Assembly: GCA_002914845.1 (NCBI GenBank)
Contig: JXTC01000090.1
Coordinates: forward strand, 810,271 to 874,270
Origin: Trema orientale
Taxonomy: Eukaryota > Streptophyta > Magnoliopsida > Rosales > Cannabaceae
Direction: 5' to 3'
Length of the DNA stretch: 64,000 nt
Every line of letters starts with the position of its first letter. Position 1 is the first letter of the stretch. Of this stretch, positions 46,478-58,260 are shown piece after piece. Position numbers and translations under genes: made by a program. Below the pieces are notes generated by a model, which saw nothing but the letters and a program-made list of their open reading frames with translations, searched no databases and was not told the origin of the DNA.

Positions 46478-46865
46478 AGTTTTACTTGATGATTCATGGT
46501 TCTTAACAAACTCATTTTCTATATATATGGTATATAATATTTTGAACTACGTAAATAAAATTTTTTTTATGGTTCATAAAAACATGAACTAGATATATAT
46601 GTTCAAATATATCGGCTTATGTCCACCAAGGAACTGGAAAATAATCAGAAACTGAGTATATATAATTTTGAAGTTTTACTTAATGATTCATAGTTCTTAA
46701 CAAATTCATTTTCTATATGGTATATAATATTTTGAACTACAAAGATAAAGTTTTCTTTATGGTTCATAAATACATGGACCAAGTATATATATGTTCAAAT
46801 ATAACCGTCTATATCCACTAAGGCACTGAAAAATAACCATAAACTAAGTATATATATTTTTGCTA
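46478..46865. repeat. 194-bp tandem duplication in the MULE
   Basis: AGTTTTACTTGATGATTCAT (46478) recurs at 46672 as AGTTTTACTTAATGATTCAT. TTCTTAACAAA, TGGTATATAATATTTTGAACTAC, GGTTCATAA and GAGTATATATA blocks occur in both. Confidence 0.8.
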
Positions 46866-47940
46866 TTATATATAAAAATATAAACTACATATATATGTTT
46901 ATATATCATAACAACATATGCGCCATCTTTAAAAATGGTAAATAGGTTTTCCTCTTGGTTCATAAGAATATGAACTAGGTACGTATTTTCATATACTATA
47001 ACAAGATATATAAAAAATTTCTTCAAAAGAAAAATATCATGAATTAAATTGAATAAAATTGAAATATCTCAGTATAAAAAAACTTCTTAATATCTAAATA
47101 TACAACCAAAACATAAGAAAAAGCACCAACTTCAAGAAGAAATTCATTAAGATATCATCGGTATATAAACTTATATACCAAGAAATAATCTTCATATACC
47201 AAAATGTTAAAAAAAATGTATCTAAATATGTACTAACACTAATAAAGAAAAATAACAAAATATCCAAAACCTCAATTCTAAATCTAATAATACCAAGACA
47301 AAATATCCATATACAAGGACAAAATTCCATATTCCAAGGACCAAAAAAAGTACCCAAAATATGGAAAACAAAAACCTCCTTGAAAAAAAAAAAAAACCAC
47401 TACAAGTCAGATTAATAACAATCTAATGCTCCAAATGGTTTTTCATCTTCTTTGTAATGCGAAATTCAGCAGGAATTAGATTTTTGTAAGTTTTTCGGTT
47501 GCGGCCGCATTACTTGCATCGACCGCACTTGCTTCTTCTTCTTGAACTTACTCGTTGAGAGATATCTTTTCTTCTTCAGCTTGCTAACACCGGATTTCTG
47601 AAAAATCGGAGAGAGAACAAGTTACCCTTTAACAAAATCTAGAACGTCCCATTCTAATTGACTTCCAACTAGATTAATAATACCGCTATAGGCGAGTTCT
47701 TGAAAAAATGAGAAACATACTTGTAGTAACTCAAGCTGAATTAACTAACTACAACACAAATATGAAAACACAAATGCTATCAAAATTCCACTTTTCATAA
47801 CCACAACGACGTTCCATCAAATGAACAATGAACTCTGAATTGGTGTCACGAACTTGATATATATGAAAGCCAACTGTATTAATCTGAATAGCACAAAAAA
47901 ATAACAATAAAAATAAAGAGATACTACTACATCTACTAAT

Positions 47941-48280
47941 ATCAATTCATATAAAACTTTACTGAATCTGGTATATATCAATATCTACCACGTTCGTAAA
48001 TTTATATACCAAAGCATAAAATCTATATACCAATCCCTGAAAAACAGCAAATAAATAAACTGTATGAAAACAAAAATTGTTAAAATCAACCATATGAACC
48101 CGATTAACACTAAAAAAATAAAAAAAAAAATCAAAAGATATTATAACAACTACTAAAATCAATTCATATAAAACATTATTGAATTTGGTATATATCCATA
48201 TCTACCATGTTGATAAATTTATATACCAAAGCAAAAATTGTATATACCAAATTCTGAAAAACAACAAACAAAAAAGAATA
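47941..48280. repeat. 217-bp direct repeat in the MULE
   Basis: ATCAATTCATATAAAAC begins units at 47941 and 48158. Both contain TGGTATATATC, ATATCTACCA and AATTTATATACCAAAGCA in the same order, followed by CTGAAAAACA. Confidence 0.8.
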
Positions 48281-49677
48281 GCAATTTACTGTCATTTTCT
48301 CTACAAAATGAATCTGCGTTTGTACTTGATCTTATGTCCAAGGAGTAAGTTCTGTTCTTATAGATGAAGCTAAAAACCTACGGCTTGCAAACTAATTTTG
48401 GATCTTGTGCCTTATAGCCTCCAATAAAGGAACGACTATATAACACAAATTATCAACACTTAGTCACAAATCAATATACACACACAACTAACAAGCATGT
48501 ACCAATAACAACAAATGATCTACTCAGATAAAAAATACATATACCAAGACAAGATGCAAGCACAAGTAGGGACAAAACCATTCAAAACAATGAAATTGAG
48601 GGAAAAAAAATGATATACCTGGTAAATAAATATGCAAACATGGTATATATGAGAAAAACACAAGTACACAATGTATATAAAACATTATACTAGATTCATA
48701 AATATGCAAACATGATATATATGCATATGAACTATCTTTTATTTTATTTGAGAATGCATATGAACCATATTTTGAAACAAGAAAAATCACATATACTACC
48801 ACAACAAAAAAAATCACATGATAGAAGTTCCATATATCACCTTAGGTATTAACTACATAGTACATAGAATTTTCAACTCTGTGTATATAATGTTCAACTC
48901 TAAAAAAATGAACTCATGATACATGAAAATAAAAACTAGTATATAACTTTTAATGCACTATATATAAGATTATAAACTAAGTATATACAACATACACAAA
49001 CTAAAAAATAATATTTTTATATACCAGTATATATACCAGCATATATACCAGCATGCAAATCGTATATACGATAGCTAAAAATTTATGAACTAATCTGGAA
49101 AAATTTTTCAATCAGAAAAATAACTCAAAAAAACATAAAAATAAAAAAAAAATCATCATTAATCACTAATTAAAACAACATTACACAGAAAATTAACTAT
49201 AATAGTAACACACACTAGCAATAAAAATCAAAATACCCAAATCAATCAAGAAATAACCTAAAAACAACCAAAATAAAATTCAAAGGATATACGTACCTTA
49301 ATAACTCAATCAATGTATTTTCCACCACCGGAGAAGAAGCAACTACCGGGAAAAAAAAAAACACCATGGAAAAAAATGAGGAGAGAGAGAGAGGGGTTGT
49401 GAGTATTACCATAGAGAGAGAGTGCAGCGAGAGAGAAGATCGAATGAAGAAGAGAGAAAAATAGCACAGGTAGAGACAGAGAGCAAAAAAAGAGAAAGAA
49501 AAAAAATCCTAAAATAATAAAAAAAAAACTAATAAAGAAGAGCAGAAATGTAAAAGCAAAAACACCTCATCTTAATATTTAAATGAAATGGACATCTAGC
49601 TATAAAATTTAAAAATTGGACATCTATTCAAGCTAATTTAAAAACTTGGACATCTACTTAATTTTCCCATAATAGTA

Positions 49678-51110
49678 TCATAATGTGATCTATTCCAATT
49701 TGATCGTAAACAATAGTTCAATCTGGTATTAGCCACAGATGGCTCTTTATGGCATGTTTACTTCATTTCAAGGGTAATCATTTTTGTAGTAATAACCCCC
49801 ACTGTGATATTTACTTAAAATTTTGTATTAGGAAAGCACGATAAACACCACATGTCATAGCCGGAAAAATAAAGGTAATGTAGTAACTTCAACACGTTCT
49901 AATTCAAAAATAGTTTAAATAAAAACATTAATATTTTCTTAAGTATTTGAATTCATAAAAATTAAGTAACCAATTTAATGAAAAATAATTATATTGTTCA
50001 TCTCTCATATTCTCATCCATTGTTCCTCTTTTTGTTAGGGTCAATTTGGTATTGATGTATTATGCTAGCTGTTTTGTGAGCAAGAAACTACTATAAACAA
50101 AAAAAAAGGGTCTAATAGACTTGGTAAATTAATTTTACAAAACGACCATGTTGTTGAAAAATAGTATTATTCAAGTGTTTTGATAACTTTAAATTGTGTG
50201 TATTGTAAAATGATATTTCGAAAAATTTGTATGACAACTGCGGAATTAGCTTTGTAAAAGTAACTACTATTTTGTCTCTTAAATTCTTTTTAAAATAGCA
50301 GTTATACACAACAATTTAAAAATCTGTTAGCCAAAAATATATTTTACCAAACTTTCATTTTTTTTTTCACATTTTCTCAACCATTTTCAAAAGGTAAAAG
50401 CATCTCTCCAAAAGCAATCCTAAATGAGCCGCAAGAATCACGATAAAAGTGAAGCCATCGAAAATCATTAATAAACACCATACAAACAATTTGTAGTTGA
50501 GATCCTATCTTTGACTTGCGAGTGAGGATGCGAATTCAATATCTGCACATTAGGAAAAAAAATGTAATTACAAATAAGCTATAAATAACTTGGACTACAA
50601 TTGGGATCCAATTTTGACCGAGAAGAAACTGAAAATTTCTTACTTTCGTAGTTCCAAGAAATGGAACTAAGAAGAAAGTGAAGACGAGTTAACGCTTGTT
50701 GAAAAGTTATATGCTAGGATTTTCATTCCCTTTTTCTGCTAAATATCCTTCCTCTCTCTGATAATTGCAAATTGATTAAGGGTGATTAAAGTTTCAAAAT
50801 ATCATCTGTTTAGAGTAAATTAATGAATCCAAAATTATGGAGAGAACTAATAATTGCTTAGAAACAAATAATATCTAGAAATTTGTAAAATAATTGTGTG
50901 TCAACCTGTGTTGTACTTCAGACTTCCAACACGTGGCAATCATATAGATGTTAAATTCAACAACCTCGGTAGGCTTTGAATCCATTATAGAAAAATGAAT
51001 ACTAGCAATTCATCCATCCTTATCAACAAATTAACAATCATCAATTACCCAAAAAAATTAATTAAATCACTTTTAAGTCTCTAACAAACGAGAATCTAAA
51101 AATTATGGGT
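49678..51110. other. Intergenic DNA upstream of MITE and RING gene
   Basis: No gene. A possible hAT-type MITE at about 50037-50431 has ends GGGTCAATTTGGTATTG and, on the minus strand, CGGCTCATTTAGGATTG, but no clear 8-bp duplication, so it is only tentative. Confidence 0.35.
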
Positions 51111-51113
51111 TAA

Positions 51114-51605
51114 TGGCACAAATGATCCCTGAAGTCTTCAAAGTTTTAATTGTAGCAATTAAATTCCTAATTTTTTTTATTTGTAGTAATTTAGTCCCTA
51201 AACTATCTAAATTGAAATTTATTTTTAAATTTTTGACCAAAAACACACGTGGTGGCATCTGAAAGTATATTTAAAATATAATTTAGGAATTTCAAACATA
51301 AAAATAAACAATTACAAATTTTATTTTCTAAATTTGTAACTCCAAGTACCCAAAAAATGCGAAAAATAAATCATTCATTCTTTCCAAATCTTTTTGTTTA
51401 GTTTATTTCCTTTTAATACTCTTTTAGATACTATAACATAACTCCTTATTTATATTTTTTGTCAGAAATTTAGTAGTATGTTGTAATTTAGACACTTCAA
51501 AAACTAAATTACTATAAATAAGAAAATTTAAGGTGTAATTACCACAATTAAAATTCTGAGAACCAGATTGTCACAAATTGGATAGTTGAGGGACCATTTG
51601 TGCCA
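51114..51605. mobile_element. MITE, TIR TGGCACAAATG, TAA flanks
   Basis: TGGCACAAATGATCCCTGA at the left is matched on the minus strand at the right by TGGCACAAATGGTCCCTCAA. TAA lies immediately outside each end (51111-51113, 51606-51608), fitting a 3-bp target duplication. It is 492 bp, AT-rich and has no coding. It lies about 220 bp upstream of the RING gene start and could supply promoter sequence. Confidence 0.75.
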
Positions 51606-51630
51606 TAAATTAATTATTTCCAATAAGTAT

Positions 51631-51646
51631 GAAACGACGTCGTTTC
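51631..51646. promoter_or_regulatory. Perfect 16-bp palindrome with ACGT core
   Basis: GAAACGACGTCGTTTC is a perfect palindrome centred on GACGTC, about 180 bp before the RING gene ATG. ACGT-core palindromes are bZIP-type binding sites, so this is a likely promoter element of the gene. Confidence 0.6.
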
Positions 51647-51775
51647 CACTTGTCTTTTTGTTAATCCAATTAGTTAGTAGTTAGTGCCAACACCACTTTC
51701 TTCTGAGTGGACACTCGAAAACCCATTTCTCTCCCTTCCCCAAACAACTCCTCCACCAGCTACTCACCCATCTCT

Positions 51776-51820
51776 CCCTCTCTCTCTCTCTCTCGCTCTC
51801 TCTACTTTCTCTCTCTCTAG
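51776..51820 (+). promoter_or_regulatory. CT-rich leader (5' UTR) of the RING gene
   Basis: A (CT)n-type tract ends 7 bp before the start codon. Such Y-rich or GAGA-complement leaders are common just downstream of plant transcription starts. Confidence 0.55.
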
Positions 51821-51827
51821 ACCAACA

Positions 51828-54800
51828 ATGGAGGAAGAGCAGCCATTAAATGGCGGCGGTGCTAGTGTTGGAAGAAGGGATTCGTTCCTCCGCGGTCCCA
51901 TGAGAGCCACCTTCACTCTCCCTCTAACCCGTTACCCGAGCCGCCTGTTCTCCGGCGACCACCACCGTATTTTCCTCGGCGATTGCGCCGGCCGGAGATC
52001 GGACGTCNGGTCATTTTCCGGCGAGGGATGTGCCTATTCGAAGCCAATTCTGGTCCTTGATGTGGTTTGGAATCTGGCCTTCGTTCTGGTCTCGGTTGTG
52101 GTGCTTTTATCGACATTCAAAGAGAAACCCTCGACCCCTTTGAGGGTTTGGATTGTTGGGTATTCTGTTCAGTGCGTCTTTCATGTGGGTTTTGTTTACT
52201 TTGATTATCGGAGAAGGGGTTTTGCTGAGCTTCTCGGTTTTGGTGGCTTTTCATTGTCTCATAATCGCACCAGGTAGCTTCTGTAAAGCCTGCCTTTCTA
52301 TTTATTTTTTTTTTCAGATTTCTTTTATCTCGTTTCTTGTTTGATTTCAATTGTCTGGTTTCCTTTTTTTTTTTTTTGGGTGATTATTTTGATTTTTTCT
52401 GTTTAATTTGTGTTCTTTTTTTATTTATTATTATTTTTTCTCTAATGGGTATGAAGAAAATGGGCTCAATGTCTGAGTGCAGAGAGAATTGAAGTTTATG
52501 GATCAGTGTTTAAATGGTAATGGGCTCTGAAAATAGTGTCAATTTGAGTTGATTATGAGGTTCAGGATACTAATTCGGGAAATGGGTATTTTTTTAATGT
52601 GTGTTTTGACAGAAAAGAGGGAGGGAGAGAGAGGGGGGGGGGGGGGGGGGGGGATGTAGTATTCGACTTTAACTTGCTGTTGTAAAGGTCAAGTTCTATT
52701 GCTATTTAAGATTGAGAAATGTGAAAAAGGTGAGGTCTTGTTTTGTCTCAAGGTGGTATCATACACTTGCCTGTATGAAAATGTAACAAAACAGTTGCTT
52801 TCATTAATAAAATTACAGACTGAGTCAACTGTTATTAAAATCGTGTTTCCTCCTATAAATCTTAGTTATCCCCTACGTCCAACGATTATATGTGACTATT
52901 CTGGATCAGTTTCAGGTGGAGGATGGAGGTTTCGTAAAGATGTTTCTTATGGATCTTATCTTTATGATAATATTAATACTAAAGGTTTCTCTGACTTAAG
53001 CTCTATTGAAAATTGAAAAGCCCTTTCCTTAACTGATTTTAGATTCAATCCTTGATCTTTACTTCAAATAGAAAACTACCTCAAGGCTTGGCAGCAAGTT
53101 GATTTTACTGAGTTCAATCTTTTCAAAAGTTTTCTTGTAACTCTGGTCTTGTTGCCGATGCAACCTCTTAGTAAAAATGCTTGTAATTTGTTACTTATTA
53201 GCTTTCTTTCTTTTAAGAAATGGATTATTTGTTTGTCCAACTGTTATCAGCTATAGCTTGTAAGCAGCCTTTTTGTGAGGACCTGATTATCGGCACAGAA
53301 AAATCAAGAGATCGGACTGTTTCATAATTTAATCGAACTTAAAATGTTGCTAAGAGTCTGCTCATTGTCCTTCCATCTATAATGTCTCACCTATCCAGAA
53401 TGGAGCGTTTAATTGCTAGCAATGCGAGACTTAAAATTTAGAGTTGCATTGTTTTATTTTTAAATAGACACAAAATGTTTTAAGGTAGGAAAAGTGTGAT
53501 TTTTTCTCTTCAGTATTTTGATTATGCGCACTCTTTTCGTAATTAATATAATTTTCTGTCTTTTATTAGAAAAAAAGGATTGCGCTACTTTGGAATTGAA
53601 AAAATTTCATGTTCTATTTGTATCTGCTTTTCAGCATCATGAAAAGGCTGGAGTCGATGAATACGATTATCTCATCCGTTTGGTGGATGTTTGGATTCTA
53701 CTGGATTGTAGTGGGTGGCCAAGCACTTTTGCAAGATTCTCCACGCCTTTACTGGTAACAACTGTGACTAAAAATTTTGAAATCTCTTGCTTCTAGTTTT
53801 AAATTTATCTCTTTGGTTTATTAAATCAACTCTGGACTCCTTTGTTGCACATATCTTCGAGGAAAAACAAGTTTTAGTTTCTATTTAGCGTGTAAAGTTG
53901 GCTCCCATAGTTTAAAAGTCAGGACATGTTTAATTTGGTCAAGATTTTTGATTAAAATCTTGACCCATTGCTGGATAGCAATGTAATGGCCAAAATGCTA
54001 TTTTGTAGATTCCCATGGCATTAATGTCAGGATTGTGCTCTGTTGTTACTGTAGTCTATCATATAAAATAATATGTAGTCTCATAATTTTATCTCTTCTA
54101 TTTTCCCACATGTGCACAAACTGTCTGTTAGTGTTGTTTGAGTCAGTCATTTCGTTCTTCATCCTTCTAGAGCTGTCTTCTTTTACAGGCCAATAAGTGG
54201 AGGAATCAGATTATCATGACACCAGGGGTTTAACGATTCTTATGAGATGATGGGATGATTGTCAAATATAGTGTTCATAAATAATATTTAGTGAATTTCA
54301 GACACAGGTACCTAACTGACAGGATCCTGTTTGTCAAATGCAGGTTAACTGTGGTCTTCCTCGCCTTTGACGTGTTCTTTATCATCTTTTGCATTGGCAT
54401 GGCTCTTGTGATTTTCTTTGCTCTCTGCTGTTGTATTCCAATTGTAGCATTTGCCTATTCTATGGCAATTAGAGATGGTGCCTCAGAAGATGATATCAGG
54501 AATCTTCCAAAGTATAGGTTTCGCCAGGGTAGTCCATTCATGAGCCTTGGCAATGATAAGAAGCATGAAATTCTTAGAGCACAGTTAGAGTCAGGCAACA
54601 ATAACCACGCCAATGAACTCGTGCTCAACCCAGAAGATTCTGTGAGCACCATTCTTATCATATTTTGTTTCTTTTATATTTTTCTTTCAGATTTATTCAG
54701 TTTTTTTAATTCATGTTATGATAACTTTCATCATGATATTGAATTTGGAATGCCACTTTTTGTGTTTTATCCTTTTGGTTTTTAAATTTGCACCCACAGC

Positions 54801-55914
54801 ATGTGCCCTGTGAGTTTGCAGTTCTTATTTGCTTGTATTCATACAAACAAATGAGCACATACATATATTTAAGCATGATCCATGGTATTATCTACTTTGA
54901 TGCTGTTTCAAGGTCGATTTATTCACATACACACAAAAAAGAAAAAAAGAAGTAAAAAATAGAACCTTATAAAATGATAGGAGTTAAAATTGTCAAAATC
55001 ACAAAGATACACTTTTTTATTCATTTCGATGAATATGGAAACCATGCCCATTTAACGTTAGTATGTTGCTTGTACTTGTGTTTGAGTTGGTAGCTCTAAT
55101 GGAAATCAATCTATTATAACTTCAGAAGTATATAAGTCATATTGCCAGTCAAGATTATCATTTCAATCTACTATGCAGCATTTTACCGGTCAGATTTTTC
55201 CCTTCCCCTAAAGAAGTAATAGATTATTTGGTTTTGCATTACGCTAAGTAATACACAATAATGACTTTTGTCTAGTTTCTCTTTCCTTCTCTTGTTGTTA
55301 AAGTTCACCTGGCTTCTTAATGAAGATGAAGCTAGAGATCTGACAACCTTATTTCAAATTGTTCTGTTTTTCCCTGATTAAAAAGTTTGATGTTACATGT
55401 ATGTTGTACTTTTTCAAGTATTGTTTATTTACTGTTACTTTTGACTAATTAATTATTTTGTGATCTCTTGTATAGTTAGAAGATTGAATTACAAACTCTC
55501 TCTTTTCTTTGAGGTATCTTGCTTGCAATTCTTGAATTTGTCCAAAACACTCTGCTGCATAGAATGACAATTCGATGATCTTATAGAACTGCTGTATTAT
55601 GAAAGATCATATGATAAGTAATCTGTATCTCATGAAAAGAAGAACTTGCAAGTATATATTTTCTCAAAGTGCTGGGTTTGCTAGATCTTGATGAAAGGAA
55701 TGAGACATACAAAGTCTAACTTATGGTTGCGGGTGTTTTTTCTTTTTGTTAGGAGTGCTGCATTTGCCTGTCTCGATACGTCGATGGAGTGGAGCTTTAC
55801 ACTCTTCCATGCAACCACCATTTTCATTGTGGATGCATAAGCAAGTGGCTCCGGATAAATGCAACCTGTCCTCTTTGCAAATTCAATATCCTCAGGAGTG
55901 ATACATTAGTTTGA
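51828..55914 (+). CDS. Membrane RING-H2 E3 ubiquitin ligase (At1g12760/At1g63170-like), 4 exons
   Basis: Exons are 51828-52273, 53635-53754, 54344-54641 and 55753-55914, all with GT-AG borders and compatible phases, giving 341 aa. Exon 1 starts [11 protein letters not shown] and has two membrane segments ([40 protein letters not shown]). Exon 2 gives [20 protein letters not shown] and a third. Exon 3 gives [20 protein letters not shown] and [13 protein letters not shown], then a cytosolic linker. Exon 4 is a RING-H2 domain, C-x2-C-x14-C-x-H-x2-H-x2-C-x10-C-x2-C, with [14 protein letters not shown] and [11 protein letters not shown]. It would transfer ubiquitin from E2 to targets at a membrane; targets are unknown. 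An in-frame ATG at 51684 is less likely. An N at 52008 leaves residue 61 unknown. Intron 1 contains a 21-bp G run. Confidence 0.93.
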
Positions 55915-56639
55915 TAATATCTTCTGCTGATGAGAATTTCTTTGGCCTTGGAGATTAGACTCGTCTAAACACACCATTGATGGAGGGGGGGGGGGGGAAA
56001 GAAAGAATCTAAAAAGTAGACAATCCAGATGATCATTTGCTGATCTGCTGACAACCGATGGTAAAAGGAAAATATAACAAAAAGAAGGAAATATTTTCAT
56101 TCATGGTTTCAATTTCATCTTCGGAAATTATTTCTTTTCCTTTCTCTTTTAGGAACCCTCTTTGTGAATAGAGAGTATTGAACTTAGTTTAAGGTGGGTG
56201 TATATTATGTAGATGTTTTAAGAGAAAAATGATCATTCTGAAGTAGTACTATTGTTTGATCTCCCTTTACAATATCAGTTATCACTGCTAGCAACTTTGA
56301 AGCTTTGTACTTTGCAGGCAGAGAAATTATGCTAGGAAAAAACTAACTTACTTAAAGAGGGAAGAATGTACATAAAGGGACTTGACTTTCGTAGATTTAC
56401 TGTTTTTTCTTCCTTTCCACGAAATCTCACACTCGGAAGATAATGTGGCAACTTTTGACCAGATAGGCAAGCATTTTTTAGCTGAAGTAAGAATTTTTGA
56501 GTTTGTTACCCCTACTCTTTTATTCTTTGGTCCTAATTTTAAGAACCACCTGATTAAAACAATCATATTATTTGGTGCAAGAAAATGAGTGTAGGAAAGA
56601 CGGTTTCTAAATAACATAAATTTGGTTCGAGAAAATGAT
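55915..56639. other. 3' UTR and flank of the RING gene
   Basis: A 13-bp G run lies at 55985-55997. Overlapping open frames at 56348-56617 on both strands show no family features. No other gene is seen. Confidence 0.45.
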
Positions 56640-56959
56640 TGTAGGAAAAGCGGTTTATAAATAATTTAAAATAATGTGGCATTATAAATTTATAATTTAG
56701 GGAATTATATGAGGCCACATTAGTCAACTTAACAGTTCCAAAAATTTGTTAAGATGCATTCATTCTCAAATTATTTTTATTTATATCTTTTAGTTTATTT
56801 TTCTTTTAAAAAAAAACGTACAAGAGAAGTCGATGAGAAAAAGAAGAGGATAAAAAGACAAAAAGGAAAAAACTCAGTTTTTTTTTTTTTTTTTAACTTG
56901 CCCAAATTGCAAATTGTAACAAGGGCATCACTCTCTATATGATTTAACTAAAGTCTAAA
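56640..56959. repeat. Duplicated segment, copy 1 (left part)
   Basis: It matches 62190-62520: ATGTGGCATTATAA, GAGGCCACATTAGTCAACTTAACAG, TTGTTAAGATGCATTCATT and AAATTGCAAATTGTAACAAGGG all recur in order. The copy is split by the insertion at 56960 and resumes at 58168. Confidence 0.7.
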
Positions 56960-58167
56960 GAGCAAATTTGATTTTTCATGGTAATTTTTCAAAACAATTG
57001 AAAAATCCATGAATTTAAAATTGTTCTGAAAAATTCTAAAATAAAAATACCACTTTTAAAAGTAATTAGAAAAATAACACTTTTTATTAATCTATATATA
57101 TATTAAACCTGAAGCTCAAAACTCTGATAGCTTCTTTGATCACCATTTTTATTTTAAAATTTTTAAAAAAATCCTAATTTTTTCATGATATGATTGGTCC
57201 TATCATTATTTTTCTTTGCTATGATTGGTTGTAATATATACATGTATTATATAACATTGTATTTAATTTAATATTAATGATATCTTATAATAAATTTAGT
57301 TCATCGAATCGAACAAATGATTGTGCTACATTCATCTCATCAAAATAAATATAGAGAAAGATAAAAACATAATTTAATATTTTATAAAATATTATATTTA
57401 ATTTAATATTAATGATTACTTATANTGATTACTTATATTAAATTTAGTTCATCGAACGTCAAAAAGTTGTGTTACATTCGTCTCATCAAAATAAATAAAG
57501 ACATAAATATATTTTTTGATATTGAAAAACATTGAACCTAACTATATCTTTGATCATTATTCTATTTTTAAAATTTTTAGAAAAATCCTAATTTTTTCAT
57601 GATATGATTGGTTTTATCATTATTTTTCTTTGCTATGATTGGTTATAATATATACATGTATTATATAATATTGTATTTAATTTAATATTAATGATAGTTA
57701 ATAATAAACTTAATTTATCGAACAAATGGTTGTGCTACATTCGTCTCATCAAAATAAATATAGAGATAAATATATTTTTTAATGTTGAAGGATATTGAAC
57801 TTAATTATACATTTAGCTTAATGTATGCAATATTAATACAACTCGCGCAAAGTGCGGTATAACGACTAGTTAATGAAATACTTAAGGTAGCTAGTCAAAT
57901 TATCTGAGATAACTTAATCAGTTACTTCAAGTAATTGGATTAGTTATCCTAAGTAATTTAATTGGTTACCTCGAGTACTATTGAAAAATACTAATTTTAA
58001 AAAACAACGGTATTTTTTCTAAATACTTTTTGATAATGTTATTTTTCTTAATAAGACTTTTAAAAAAGTCTGAATCAATCCGGGATTTTTCACAAAAATC
58101 ATCCTATCCGAGATTTTTCAATTTTTGGTACATTCGGCCTGAAATTCTATTTTGTAAGAAGCCCAAC
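56960..58167. repeat. Dispersed repeat copy 2, split by a Helitron
   Basis: TCTAAA flanks the segment (56954-56959, 58168-58173), and the unoccupied paralog at about 62515-62550 shows the site without it. Apart from the Helitron it matches 8989-9406 in inverted orientation over most of its length. Matching blocks are ATGGTAATTTTTC, TACTTAAGGTAGCTAGTC, GTTACTTCAAGTAA and GATTTTTCAATTTTTGGTA. Its last 25 bp or so are not shared with copy 1. Confidence 0.7.
57091..57869 (+). mobile_element. Non-autonomous Helitron, 779 bp
   Basis: It starts TCTATATATATATTAAACC and ends CTAG. A short hairpin CGCGC-AAA-GTGCG (57844-57856) lies about 9 bp before the end, as in plant Helitrons. It is inserted between A (57090) and T (57870) without target duplication. 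The empty site is visible in copy 1 of the host repeat near 9280, where TTTTTATTAA runs straight into TTGATGAGATACTTAAGG on the minus strand. An internal segment around ATGATATGATTGGT and CATCAAAATAAATA is repeated (about 57180 and 57600). No Rep/helicase is present. Confidence 0.88.
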
Positions 58168-58260
58168 TCTAAATGTCGTATTTGTGCACAAAAATAAGAC
58201 CTCTTATAGCTAAGGCCTCAGCAATAGCTGTCCAATAGAGATCCAACTAGTGTAAATTAG
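58168..58260. repeat. Duplicated segment, copy 1 (right part)
   Basis: It matches 62535-62610: GCACAAAAATAAGACCTCTTATAGCTAAGGCCTCAGCA and CAATAGAGATCCAACTA. It joins to 56640-56959 when the inserted repeat is removed. Confidence 0.7.

Larger units (their letters stand above)
44117..49667. mobile_element. Mutator-like element (MULE), 5.55 kb, no recognisable transposase
   Basis: A perfect 10-bp direct repeat CATAATAGTA (44107-44116 and 49668-49677) flanks the element, as expected for Mutator-type 9-11-bp duplications. The ends start GG and GGAAAATTA (minus strand). At each end an ATGTCC-type word recurs three times with matching spacing. On the left it is near 44132 (degenerate), at 44162 and 44190; on the right it is at 49653, 49623 and 49595 (minus strand). 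Steps are 30 then 28 bp. The inner TIR shares TTATAGCNAAATGTCC-like sequence. The interior has no intact transposase, only short exon-like frames, and a dense array of GGTAGATA/GGTATATA words. A non-autonomous or very degenerate MULE is the best reading. Confidence 0.8.

Noticed and set aside
50037-50431. Possible hAT MITE
   Set aside because: The terminal similarity (GGGTCAATTTGGTATTG against CGGCTCATTTAGGATTG) is suggestive, but no 8-bp target duplication was found. Left as tentative text only.
51684-51827. In-frame upstream start of the RING protein
   Set aside because: It would add a Pro/Ser/Leu-rich extension translated from the CT-repeat leader. The family starts at MEEEQPL-type Met.
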